A DNA stretch of 8,634 nt from Thermoplasmata archaeon (GTDB lineage: Archaea; Thermoplasmatota; Thermoplasmata; Thermoplasmatales; Thermoplasmataceae), in assembly GCA_021802165.1 (NCBI GenBank), contig JAKAAU010000054.1, forward strand, positions 1-8,634, written 5' to 3'. The first letter of the stretch is position 1, and the number at the start of each line of letters is the position of its first letter. The notes under the pieces were generated by a model. That model searched no databases. It saw nothing but the letters and a program-made list of their open reading frames with translations, and was not told the DNA's origin. The translations under genes were made by a program, and so were the position numbers. Below, piece by piece: positions 1-5,880 of this stretch.

Positions 1-279
1 TGAATATATTGCATTTATTGTATAACCATTCATAAAGCACCACTGCTTTAACTGCTCGAGCTGATTATTTAAATCGTTCTTCTGTTTTATTGTTGATACC
101 CTTGCATATATTACTGTTTTTCTTTTAACATCCCTATTCAATAATTTATAAACATCCTCATCATTGTAGTCATAGAAGCCATTGGGCATAACTCTAAACT
201 TTATTTTTCCTGTTGAGGCATATACATGAAGTGTCTTTCTGGAAATTCTTAATAGGTTTAATACCTCATTTGCCTTCAT
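1..279 (-). CDS. tnpA: IS607-family serine transposase TnpA, N-terminal part (cut by window edge)
   Basis: The minus strand is open from an ATG at 279-277 through the left edge, giving the first 93 residues. Residues 1-50 resemble a MerR-like helix-turn-helix (EVLNLLRISRKTLHVYASTG), the DNA-binding module placed first in IS607 transposases. Residues 54-93 start a serine-recombinase domain with the hallmark VIYARVST, so Ser62 is the predicted nucleophile, with Arg60 beside it. IS607 enzymes move DNA through a serine-DNA intermediate and normally leave no target duplication. In intact elements a tnpB gene follows tnpA on the same strand; here it would lie left of base 1 and cannot be seen. A TATA-like box centred near 305 is placed for a leaderless transcript from this ATG. 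The HTH-before-catalytic-domain order separates it from ordinary resolvases. Whether the full gene is intact is unknown. Confidence 0.9.
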   Translation of the reverse strand, partial: MKANEVLNLLRISRKTLHVYASTGKIKFRVMPNGFYDYNDEDVYKLLNRDVKRKTVIYARVSTIKQKNDLNNQLEQLKQWCFMNGYTINAIYS

Positions 280-298
280 AGTTAATAATATAATACAT

Positions 299-312
299 TA
301 TTTATATAAATA
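299..312 (-). promoter_or_regulatory. TATA box of tnpA inside a 14-bp palindrome
   Basis: TATTTATATAAATA is a perfect 14-bp palindrome. Its centre is about 26 nt upstream of the tnpA ATG on the minus strand, the same distance as for the other predicted leaderless genes here. Being symmetric, the TATA element itself does not set a direction. Confidence 0.5.
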
Positions 313-323
313 GTTATTGGAAT

Positions 324-635
324 TATGGATTATATTATATAATAGAAATCCGTGAAGAAGAAGCATGGAAATCCATTGGTGATGCAGGCATAACAACAAA
401 GAGAATTCCAATAACCATAGGAGTGACAGAACATTGGGGCAAAGGATTCAGTTCAAGAGTACTCTTACTATTGATAAAACGTGCCAGGGCAATTGGATTA
501 AAAAAGCTTGAGGTCAGTGGAATTTATGAGAATAATGAAAGAAGTCTCCGTTTGTATAGCAAAGCCGGCTTCTCAGAGATTGAACGTTTTGAGGAAAATG
601 GTTATGATTGCATAAAGATGGAATTAGTACTGTGA
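324..635 (+). pseudogene. GNAT-family N-acetyltransferase remnant, N-terminus missing
   Basis: The frame ending at the TGA at 633-635 reads as the C-terminal two thirds of a GNAT acetyltransferase, a family that moves an acetyl group from acetyl-CoA to an amine. Visible landmarks are the strand IGDAGITTKRIPITIGV, the acetyl-CoA loop region HWGKGFSSRVL, and the late motif ENNERSLRLYSKAGF typical of GNAT motif B. The frame stays open back to a stop at 291-293, but no ATG or TTG lies in frame upstream. The first possible start is a GTG at 423, which would begin in the middle of the fold and omit recognisable homology encoded at about 340-422. A normal member has roughly 150-180 residues. Its left end abuts the IS607 element, so the 5' part was probably lost by insertion or adjacent deletion. 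A short 70-residue product from 423 cannot be excluded but is unlikely to be active. Confidence 0.7.
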
Positions 636-699
636 CTTCTGAAATCTCATTAAGCAATCTCTGAAGGGCATATTGATAATAGTTGGGGGCACTCTTTAA

Positions 700-714
700 A
701 GTTAAAAATTAACT
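700..714. repeat. 15-bp inverted repeat upstream of tpiA
   Basis: AGTTAA-AAA-TTAACT is a perfect 6-bp inverted repeat with a 3-nt centre, 38 bases upstream of the tpiA TATA box. It could be an operator or a chance event in AT-rich DNA. The rest of 636-750 shows nothing else I can name. Confidence 0.25.
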
Positions 715-752
715 ATTCAAATATTCGGCAAATTTATATACTGTACACTTGT

Positions 753-760
753 TTTTATAT
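753..760 (+). promoter_or_regulatory. TATA box of tpiA
   Basis: TTTTATAT is centred about 25 nt upstream of the ATG at 782. This spacing matches the other genes here and favours a leaderless mRNA starting at 782. An alternative AT-rich box at 732-740 would fit an ATG at 767 less well. Confidence 0.5.
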
Positions 761-781
761 TCTAAAATGAAATACTCTTTC

Positions 782-1432
782 ATGGAGCCAGAGATATTTA
801 TAAATTTCAAGCACTACGAAAATGCCGTAGGATACAGTGTTGAAAAACTTTTAGATGATTTTGGAAGTGTGGGTAACCAGAATACATTATACTACTGTCT
901 TTCACCATTTGATTTGAGATTGCAACAGAAGTTTCCTGACCTCAAAATCTTTGGGCAGCATGTAGATTCAAACGGGTATGGTGCATATACAGGGTCAGTA
1001 TCCATAGATTCTATGAAAGAAATGGGAATTAAAGGGTCTCTTTTAAACCACTCCGAAAAAAGGTTATCTCAGGAAATAATAGAAAAGACTGTTAAAAAAG
1101 CGAAAGATTTGAATTTTAAGATTATTCTCTGTGTAGAAAGCATAAATGAGGTTAAAAAATACTCAGTTCTTGAGCCGGAATATATTGCCTATGAACCGCC
1201 TGAGCTTATTGGTGGAAATATCTCGGTCTCATCCTCGAAGCCTGATATTATAGAAAAAGCGGCAAAAATCTGTGATGGGAAAACTAGACTTCTTGTTGGT
1301 GCCGGTATAAAATCCAGAGAAGATATTAAAATCTCAACCAATCTCGGGTCTGCAGGTGTACTGATAGCTTCAGGAGTAATCCGAAATGCGAAACCAATAA
1401 ATATGTTGCTTTCATTAATGGATAACAGGTAA
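782..1432 (+). CDS. tpiA: Triosephosphate isomerase, archaeal type
   Basis: This cytosolic (beta/alpha)8 enzyme interconverts dihydroxyacetone phosphate and glyceraldehyde 3-phosphate in glycolysis and gluconeogenesis. All catalytic landmarks are visible: Asn8 and Lys10 in INFKHY, His90 in LLNHSEKRL, and Glu138 in AYEPPELIGG. The phosphate-gripping glycine motifs VGAGI (172-176) and GVLIASGVI (192-200) are also present. The 216-residue length fits the short archaeal enzymes rather than the roughly 250-residue bacterial ones. I chose the ATG at 782 because it aligns the N-terminus with archaeal homologues and lies about 25 nt downstream of a TATA box. The frame also allows an ATG at 767 and a TTG at 749, adding 5 or 11 residues without homology. 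A membrane protein gene begins 4 nt after the stop, so the two are probably one transcript. Confidence 0.95.
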   Translation: MEPEIFINFKHYENAVGYSVEKLLDDFGSVGNQNTLYYCLSPFDLRLQQKFPDLKIFGQHVDSNGYGAYTGSVSIDSMKEMGIKGSLLNHSEKRLSQEIIEKTVKKAKDLNFKIILCVESINEVKKYSVLEPEYIAYEPPELIGGNISVSSSKPDIIEKAAKICDGKTRLLVGAGIKSREDIKISTNLGSAGVLIASGVIRNAKPINMLLSLMDNR

Positions 1433-1436
1433 AGCT

Positions 1437-2108
1437 ATGGCGAATCCCAAAAAAAATGAAGAACCATTATTTGAAGAGCCAAAATTTGATAAAAGACAAT
1501 ATCTTTCATACGAAAGAGAAAGAGCAAAGGCTATCATACTTGTTTTCATAACCGGTGCCCTTATAGGACTCCTGTCAGGTGAACTAGAAATTTACGGATT
1601 TTGGTATCTCGCGATAATACTTATAATAGTTGTAATATACTTTCTTAGAAATCTGATAAAACTGTTTAAAATTGCAATTCCAAAACAAACATCACATAAA
1701 ATGTTAATATATCTTGAGTTAATAATAACTTGGTTTGTATTCTGGATAATAGCTCTAAATCCGCCATTGCATGTTGCTTCTGGCCCAGAAGTTATAGATC
1801 TGGAATATTATAATCATGGTAACTGGACAGCAATGAAGGAAACAAATAAAGAATATGAATTAGTTGCAGGTGGTAATTGCTCATTAAGATACTTTACTGA
1901 TTATAAATACCCAATAACCAATATAACAATACAGGAACAGAACGGTAGTTCAATAGAACATACGTATAATACAAGTACAGGCTATGTCTACTTTAATGTA
2001 ATTGCACCCGCGCCAGTCGGCAACATAGCACGCCTGTATATAAATGAAACTTCAGCACACGCTTCAACGCACAAGGTAATAGAAATAGTTGGTGAGTACT
2101 CCATATAA
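1437..2108 (+). CDS. Membrane protein of unknown function with six N-glycosylation sequons
   Basis: I do not recognise the family. The 223-residue protein has a charged cytoplasmic N-terminus (about residues 1-30), three predicted membrane helices near 32-48, 54-72 and 89-108, then a hydrophilic domain of about 115 residues. The positive-inside rule applied to the KR-rich N-terminus and the RNLIKLFK segment after helix 2 puts the C-terminal domain outside the cell. That domain looks beta-rich and holds six N-X-S/T sequons, at Asn129, 147, 162, 169, 178 and 203; none lies before residue 129. This fits a surface glycoprotein of a wall-less acidophile, where N-glycans help survival in acid. The gene starts 4 nt after tpiA and has no promoter of its own, so it is probably cotranscribed with tpiA, though no shared function is evident. 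Confidence 0.8.
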   Translation: MANPKKNEEPLFEEPKFDKRQYLSYERERAKAIILVFITGALIGLLSGELEIYGFWYLAIILIIVVIYFLRNLIKLFKIAIPKQTSHKMLIYLELIITWFVFWIIALNPPLHVASGPEVIDLEYYNHGNWTAMKETNKEYELVAGGNCSLRYFTDYKYPITNITIQEQNGSSIEHTYNTSTGYVYFNVIAPAPVGNIARLYINETSAHASTHKVIEIVGEYSI

Positions 2109-2119
2109 AACTTATAAAG

Positions 2120-2149
2120 TAGAATATATAATTCTATTTGCAAATAGAA
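2120..2149. repeat. Two overlapping inverted repeats between the membrane protein gene and tRNA-Gly
   Basis: TAGAAT (2120-2125) pairs with ATTCTA (2131-2136). The 18-bp perfect palindrome at 2132-2149 (TTCTATTTG/CAAATAGAA) shares the TTCTA arm, so the two hairpins exclude each other. On the plus strand they are followed by an A-rich, not T-rich, run, so this is not an obvious terminator for the upstream operon. It may be an operator or processing structure near the tRNA promoter. Confidence 0.4.
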
Positions 2150-2159
2150 AAATAAATAA
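2150..2159 (+). promoter_or_regulatory. Possible TATA box of tRNA-Gly
   Basis: AAATAAATAA is centred about 28 nt upstream of the mature tRNA 5' end, the place expected for an archaeal tRNA promoter with a short leader. The surrounding sequence is AT-rich, so the exact box is uncertain. Confidence 0.35.
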
Positions 2160-2182
2160 ATAGATTTGTACTCCTCATTTAA

Positions 2183-2255
2183 GCAGGTGTGGTGTAGCCT
2201 GGTAGCACGGAAGCCTTCCAAGCTTTCGACTCGGGTTCAAATCCCGGCACCTGCA
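2183..2255 (+). tRNA. tRNA-Gly, anticodon TCC
   Basis: The 73-nt sequence folds into a full cloverleaf. The acceptor stem GCAGGTG pairs perfectly with CACCTGC at 2248-2254, followed by discriminator A at 2255. The D arm includes GTGTAGCCTGGTAGCAC. The anticodon stem GAAGC/GCTTT (one G-T pair) closes the loop CTTCCAA, placing anticodon TCC at 2217-2219, which reads GGA and, by wobble, other glycine codons. The T stem TCGGG/CCCGG encloses the loop TTCAAAT. The CCA tail is not encoded and must be added enzymatically. There is no intron. The plus strand after it (2256-2340) is AT-rich, with one weak CCGT/ACGG hairpin at 2300-2313. Confidence 0.97.
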
Positions 2256-2350
2256 TAGATATAAAAGTCCAATAAACATTCAGTTTTAAACACTATGTGC
2301 CGTATGGACACGGAATTAAAGAAATAAATATCAATTAATGTTATAACTTA

Positions 2351-2377
2351 TAAATAAAAAAAATCAAAAATACTTTT
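2351..2377 (-). terminator. T-rich terminator of the DsrE-like gene
   Basis: Read on the minus strand, the stop codon at 2380-2378 is followed at once by T-tracts of 5 (2370-2366) and 8 (2363-2356) separated by GA. This is the oligo-T pattern of intrinsic termination in archaea, with only a weak A5/T5 pairing before it. Confidence 0.5.
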
Positions 2378-2713
2378 TTATAGCTGTAGATAATAATACC
2401 CTTCAGCCTGTTTCTTAATTATCTCCTCAACTGCTGCATTCACTATACCTATCCCGACGTTTTTTTCAATATCATCCTCGCTGAGTTTCATCCCCTTAAG
2501 AGTGTTCCTGCATGCATTAATTTTGATACCAGAATCTATAAGCTCTTTCACATTGGAAATGTATTCGCTTCCTTTCAGAAGTATTTTCACCGCGGACCTG
2601 TTTAAAACAACCTCTATGTTCGCATCTGGCATAGCATTTTTTAAATTTTTAATCTGCCCCAATATCGTTTTTGCTATTGAATAATCATTCCCGTCCACAA
2701 TTACGTTGTACAT
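2378..2713 (-). CDS. DsrE/DsrF-like family protein (COG1416 type)
   Basis: The 111-residue protein fits the small alpha/beta DsrE-like fold. It opens with a strand, MYNVIVDG, then a helix, then IEVVLNRSAVKILLKG. The sequence INACRNTLKG around Cys68 corresponds to the conserved single cysteine of COG1416 proteins. Relatives in the wider superfamily (DsrE/F, TusBCD) relay persulfide sulfur through such a cysteine during sulfur oxidation or tRNA thiolation, but COG1416 members are largely uncharacterised. It lacks the partner subunits of a DsrEFH complex nearby, so a specific sulfur role is only inferred from Cys68. It is a single-gene unit, divergent from thrS, with its own TATA box at 2734-2742 and a T-rich terminator. 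Confidence 0.8.
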   Translation of the reverse strand: MYNVIVDGNDYSIAKTILGQIKNLKNAMPDANIEVVLNRSAVKILLKGSEYISNVKELIDSGIKINACRNTLKGMKLSEDDIEKNVGIGIVNAAVEEIIKKQAEGYYYLQL

Positions 2714-2733
2714 ATTACAACATTGCCTGAAAT

Positions 2734-2742
2734 TATAAATAT
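2734..2742 (-). promoter_or_regulatory. TATA box of the DsrE-like gene
   Basis: On the minus strand this reads ATATTTATA. Its centre is about 25 nt upstream of the ATG at 2713, consistent with a leaderless transcript. The conserved motif at 2746-2758 begins 3 bases upstream of it, close enough to overlap factor binding. Confidence 0.5.
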
Positions 2743-2745
2743 TTT

Positions 2746-2758
2746 GGGCAATTTCGAA
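2746..2758. promoter_or_regulatory. Candidate operator, copy 1 of GGGCAATTTYGAA
   Basis: GGGCAATTTCGAA lies in the dsrE-like/thrS divergent spacer. It differs at one base from GGGCAATTTTGAA at 8120-8132, in the other divergent spacer of this window. The regulatory role is inferred from position and similarity alone. Confidence 0.3.
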
Positions 2759-2798
2759 TAGCGATAAAATTGGACCTTACTGAAATAGTCAAAATAAA

Positions 2799-2807
2799 TT
2801 AATATAC
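2799..2807 (+). promoter_or_regulatory. TATA box of thrS
   Basis: TTAATATAC is centred 24 nt upstream of the ATG at 2827. It shares the trailing TATAC with the gcvH box and supports starting thrS at 2827 rather than at the in-frame TTG at 2818. Confidence 0.5.
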
Positions 2808-2826
2808 CTTAGAAATATTGGCTATA

Positions 2827-4833
2827 ATGAATTCAAATCAAAATTTTAAAATCAAGAAGGGAGAACTATTTCAGAACTCTGTTCCTGCAAATCTGAAAAA
2901 TACCATTATAGCTATAAGATTCAATGGAAAATTATACGATTTATCAGAAATATCACCTGAGGATGGAAATATAGAGTTCATAAATATCAATTCACCGGAG
3001 GGTGAAAAAATACTCCTGCATAGTGCAGCACACCTCCTTGCAAATGCAATAGTTGAACTTTATCCTGATGCGCTTCCCAACACGAGCAATGAGGGAGAGG
3101 ATACATTTTATTATGATTTTAACATGCGACCAATTTCGATAGAGGATTTTCCTGCTATAGAGAAAAAAATGGAGGAACTTGTGCATAAGAATTTAAAAAT
3201 AGAGAAAAAAATACTGCCAAAATTGAAGTTACTGGAAGAATTTTCCGGGAATAAATATAAACAGGATAAAATAAATGAAAACGTTCCAGATAATCAGGAA
3301 TCGAGTATGTATATTCAGGGCAATTACAAGGAATTCTGTAGAGGTCCGCATGTACCATCCACTGGATTTGTGAAAGCATATAAACTTCTGTCAATATCAA
3401 GTACCAATTATGAGGGTGATGTAAACAAGGATAGAATGATAAGGATTTACGGTACTGCGTTCCCCGATAAAAAACAGCTGAGGGAATTCCTTCAGAGAAG
3501 GGAAGATGCCATGAAAAGAGATCATAGAAAAATCGGGCAGGAGATGGATTTATTTACCTTTGATAATGAAAGGGCACCCGGTATGCCGTTTTATGCTCCA
3601 AATGGGGCAATAATAAGGAATGAACTCATAGACTATATGAAAGAAATAAACACAAAAAGTGGATGGGAAGAAGTCTGGACGGCACATGCATTCAAGGATA
3701 TTATATGGAAACAGTCCGGACATTATTATAAGTATAAGGATGATATGTTTCTCTTTACATTACCGAATGGCGATAGCTACGGGCTGAAACCCATGAACTG
3801 CCCAGGGCATATTGCAATCTTCCAGAGGAATATCTACAGCTACCGTGATATGCCTATAAAGTACTCTGAGGCAGGCACAGTGTATAGATATGAAAAATCT
3901 GGCGAGATGGGCGGGTTAACCAGACCAAGGGGATTTACCATTGATGATGGACATGGATTTGTAAGGGAAGACCAGATATTTGAGGAAACCGTATCACTGT
4001 TGAAAATAATACCCTCAATATTTAAGACTATAATGGGTACAGATGAAATTACCTATGATCTGAGTGTAATGGACAAGGACCATCCTGAAAGTTATCTTAT
4101 GTCATACGAGTGTTTATCCTGCGGTGAGAAATTCATGCTCAGGGCGGCATCACAGGAATATAAATGCCCAAAATGTGGATCGTCTGATCTCGAGACTGAT
4201 TTCACTATGTGGGATAATGCCACAGAGAATCTGAGAAATGCTCTCGATAGCCTCAATCTAAAATATACAGAATATCCTGGAGAGGCAGCATTCTACGGGC
4301 CAAAGATAGATGTGCATATAAAAGACGCACTTGGGAGGCAGTGGCAGCTTTCAACAATACAGATTGATTTCTTTATGCCCGGGAATTTTGACCTTTACTA
4401 TATAGACAGTAGCGACAAAAAGGTCAGGCCTGTAATTATCCACCGTGCAATATACGGAAGTTATGAACGTTTTATAGCAATTCTCTTAGAGCATTTCAAT
4501 GGAAAACTTCCGCTGTGGCTAACACCTCTGCAAATCTATATAATACCTGTGTCCGAAAATTACAATGAATATGCAAAAAGTATTAACCAGAAACTGATAG
4601 AAAATGGAATAAGGTCAAAGGTGGACTTATCGGACGGTACCATATCCAAAAAAATTAAGTTGATAAGACCCATGAGACCGGGTTACATAATAGTTGCAGG
4701 CGAAAAGGAATACTCTAATAACACTGTTTCAGTACGAAATCGTAGTGACAAAACTAGGGAATATGGACTCGATGATTTTGTTTCTCTAATGCTGAGAGAA
4801 ATTAAAAATAAGGATATAGGACAGGCATTCTAA
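2827..4833 (+). CDS. thrS: Threonyl-tRNA synthetase, bacterial-type architecture with a zinc-ribbon insertion
   Basis: Charges tRNA-Thr with threonine. The 668 residues show the bacterial layout. A TGS-like domain (about 1-60) is followed by the N2 editing domain, which hydrolyses Ser-tRNA-Thr, with H65xxxH69 plus Cys171 and His175 in CRGPHV. The class II core (about 240-560) carries the zinc/threonine ligands Cys325 (MNCPGH), His376 (DDGHGF) and His539 (IIHRAIYGS). Motif 2 is around Arg354-Arg368 and motif 3 is GSYERF (544-549). The anticodon-binding domain occupies about 565-660. Most euryarchaea instead have a DTD-like editing domain, so this bacterial form suggests ancient transfer. An extra segment near 418-459 carries C429xxC432 and C447xxC450, a likely zinc ribbon absent from the E. 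coli enzyme. The ATG at 2827 fits the TATA spacing; a TTG at 2818 would add three residues. Confidence 0.96.
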   Translation: MNSNQNFKIKKGELFQNSVPANLKNTIIAIRFNGKLYDLSEISPEDGNIEFININSPEGEKILLHSAAHLLANAIVELYPDALPNTSNEGEDTFYYDFNMRPISIEDFPAIEKKMEELVHKNLKIEKKILPKLKLLEEFSGNKYKQDKINENVPDNQESSMYIQGNYKEFCRGPHVPSTGFVKAYKLLSISSTNYEGDVNKDRMIRIYGTAFPDKKQLREFLQRREDAMKRDHRKIGQEMDLFTFDNERAPGMPFYAPNGAIIRNELIDYMKEINTKSGWEEVWTAHAFKDIIWKQSGHYYKYKDDMFLFTLPNGDSYGLKPMNCPGHIAIFQRNIYSYRDMPIKYSEAGTVYRYEKSGEMGGLTRPRGFTIDDGHGFVREDQIFEETVSLLKIIPSIFKTIMGTDEITYDLSVMDKDHPESYLMSYECLSCGEKFMLRAASQEYKCPKCGSSDLETDFTMWDNATENLRNALDSLNLKYTEYPGEAAFYGPKIDVHIKDALGRQWQLSTIQIDFFMPGNFDLYYIDSSDKKVRPVIIHRAIYGSYERFIAILLEHFNGKLPLWLTPLQIYIIPVSENYNEYAKSINQKLIENGIRSKVDLSDGTISKKIKLIRPMRPGYIIVAGEKEYSNNTVSVRNRSDKTREYGLDDFVSLMLREIKNKDIGQAF

Positions 4834-4856
4834 TCAGGGGTAATCCTCCCTATGGA

Positions 4857-4865
4857 TTTTTATAC
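4857..4865 (+). promoter_or_regulatory. TATA box of gcvH
   Basis: TTTTTATAC is centred 24 nt upstream of the gcvH ATG, giving gcvH-rlmE a promoter separate from thrS. The second AT box at 4869-4878 is too close to the start codon to serve. The short AGGG/CCCT inverted repeat at 4837-4852 lies between the thrS stop and this box. Confidence 0.55.
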
Positions 4866-4884
4866 GTAATATTTATACAGTACT

Positions 4885-5259
4885 ATGTCCATAATACCTG
4901 CAGGTCTAAAATACACAAAGTCGCATGAATGGTTTAAAATAGAGGATGGTATCGCCACAGTTGGAATAACGGATTTTGCCCAGCATCAGCTTACAGATAT
5001 AGTTTATATAGATATGCCGGTAAAAGGCATCAAAGGAAAGGTAGGTGACACGCTTCTTACAATAGAATCCGTAAAATCGGCCGAAGATGTCTACTTTCCG
5101 GTAACCGGTGAGGTGATTGAAACAAACCAGGAATTAAATGATAAACCGGAACTTGTAAATTCCGATTCGTATAAATACTGGCTTGTTAAGATTAAAATGA
5201 CAGATGAAAAGTATGATGCCATGCAACCGGAAGAGTATAAAAAATATACAGGGGAATAA
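4885..5259 (+). CDS. gcvH: Glycine cleavage system H protein
   Basis: GcvH carries a lipoyl arm that shuttles the aminomethyl group of glycine between the P, T and L proteins of the cytosolic glycine cleavage system, yielding CO2, ammonia and methylene-folate (or the archaeal pterin equivalent). The 124-residue length is typical. Family signatures are the start LKYTKSHEWFKIEDG, the strand VGITDFAQHQLTDIVYIDMP and the lipoylation site TIESVKSAEDVYFPVTGEV, where Lys64 should carry the lipoate. The C-terminal NSDSYKYWLVKIKM and EEYKKYTGE segments are also canonical. It begins 51 bases after thrS with its own TATA box, and rlmE starts 8 nt after it. Genes for the P, T and L proteins and for lipoate attachment are not in this window. 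Confidence 0.96.
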   Translation: MSIIPAGLKYTKSHEWFKIEDGIATVGITDFAQHQLTDIVYIDMPVKGIKGKVGDTLLTIESVKSAEDVYFPVTGEVIETNQELNDKPELVNSDSYKYWLVKIKMTDEKYDAMQPEEYKKYTGE

Positions 5260-5267
5260 AATAATCT

Positions 5268-5852
5268 ATGGATAGAAAGGATAAATATTATACAAGGGCA
5301 AAAAAAGAGAATTACCGGAGCCGGGCTTCCTATAAACTACTTGAAATACAGTCAAAATTTAACATCATAGGAGCTGATGATTATATACTTGAATTCGGGT
5401 CGTCACCCGGTGGATGGACACAGGTAGTTCAGGAATTTACAGACAAACCTGTGATTTCCGTTGATATAACCAGAATGGAACCAATTGAAAATGTTTTGTT
5501 CATACATGGAGATATAAATGACCCCGAGCTTACATCTAAAATCAAAGATGTAATGATATCAGCCGGGATAAACTCCATAGGAAGCATTATATCCGATGCA
5601 ATGGTGAAAACAAGTGGAAATTACGATCGCGACCATTATGGCTCTTATTTACTCTGTGAAAATGTTATGAAACATTCATTATCTCTTCTGGCTAACGGTG
5701 GAAATGCCGTATTGAAACAGTTCCAGGGCGACTCAACCAACTTATTCGTGAATACATGGAAAAAATACTTTAACTTTTATAAAGTAACAAAACCCAATGC
5801 GTCACGTCAGCATAGCAGGGAAGTGTATATTGTATTCAAGGGCAAAGTGTAA
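5268..5852 (+). CDS. rlmE: FtsJ/RrmJ-family ribosomal RNA 2'-O-methyltransferase
   Basis: This is a SAM-dependent ribose methyltransferase. The bacterial counterpart methylates U2552 in the A-loop of 23S rRNA; archaeal members are assigned the same job by homology. At 194 residues it matches the compact one-domain family. The N-terminus DKYYTRAKKENYRSRASYKLLEI is characteristic. The SAM-binding loop is LEFGSSPGGWTQV (41-53). The K-D-K-E catalytic tetrad is complete as Lys23 (SYKLLE), Asp110 (ISDAMV), Lys150 (VLKQFQGD) and Glu185 (REVYIVFKG). It lies 8 nt downstream of gcvH and probably depends on that promoter. It converges with the TraB-like gene across a 28-bp gap that contains no clear terminator on either strand. 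A tRNA target cannot be excluded. Confidence 0.93.
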   Translation: MDRKDKYYTRAKKENYRSRASYKLLEIQSKFNIIGADDYILEFGSSPGGWTQVVQEFTDKPVISVDITRMEPIENVLFIHGDINDPELTSKIKDVMISAGINSIGSIISDAMVKTSGNYDRDHYGSYLLCENVMKHSLSLLANGGNAVLKQFQGDSTNLFVNTWKKYFNFYKVTKPNASRQHSREVYIVFKGKV

Positions 5853-5880
5853 TCTGGTATTATTTAGATAACCTGTAATA

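Larger units (their letters stand above)
1..320 (-). mobile_element. Partial IS607-like element; right end approximate
   Basis: The tnpA start and its promoter lie in 277-312, so the element boundary must be right of about 312. The GNAT remnant shows recognisable homology from about 324-345. IS607-type elements are reported to insert at GG dinucleotides, and a GG at 319-320 is a candidate junction, with another at 327-328. No terminal repeat or target duplication is visible, as expected for this family. The boundary is inferred; the presence of the element rests on the transposase. Confidence 0.5.

Noticed and set aside
423..635. A complete 70-residue acetyltransferase starting at GTG 423
   Set aside because: Recognisable GNAT sequence continues upstream in frame to about 340 with no start codon, so a 5'-truncated remnant explains the frame better.
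749..781. Longer tpiA starting at TTG 749 or ATG 767
   Set aside because: The extra residues have no counterpart in archaeal triosephosphate isomerases, and the TATA spacing best fits the ATG at 782.
2132..2149. The 18-bp palindrome as an intrinsic terminator for the tpiA operon
   Set aside because: The plus strand continues with A-rich rather than T-rich sequence, which does not fit archaeal oligo-T termination.
1988..2221. Minus-strand open frame of 77 codons over the membrane protein end and tRNA-Gly
   Set aside because: It overlaps a clear cloverleaf tRNA and a supported gene on the other strand, with no recognisable protein features.
3155..3400. Minus-strand open frame opposite thrS (and another at 2992-3186)
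   Set aside because: These are antisense to strongly conserved ThrRS editing-domain codons; they are shadows of the real gene.
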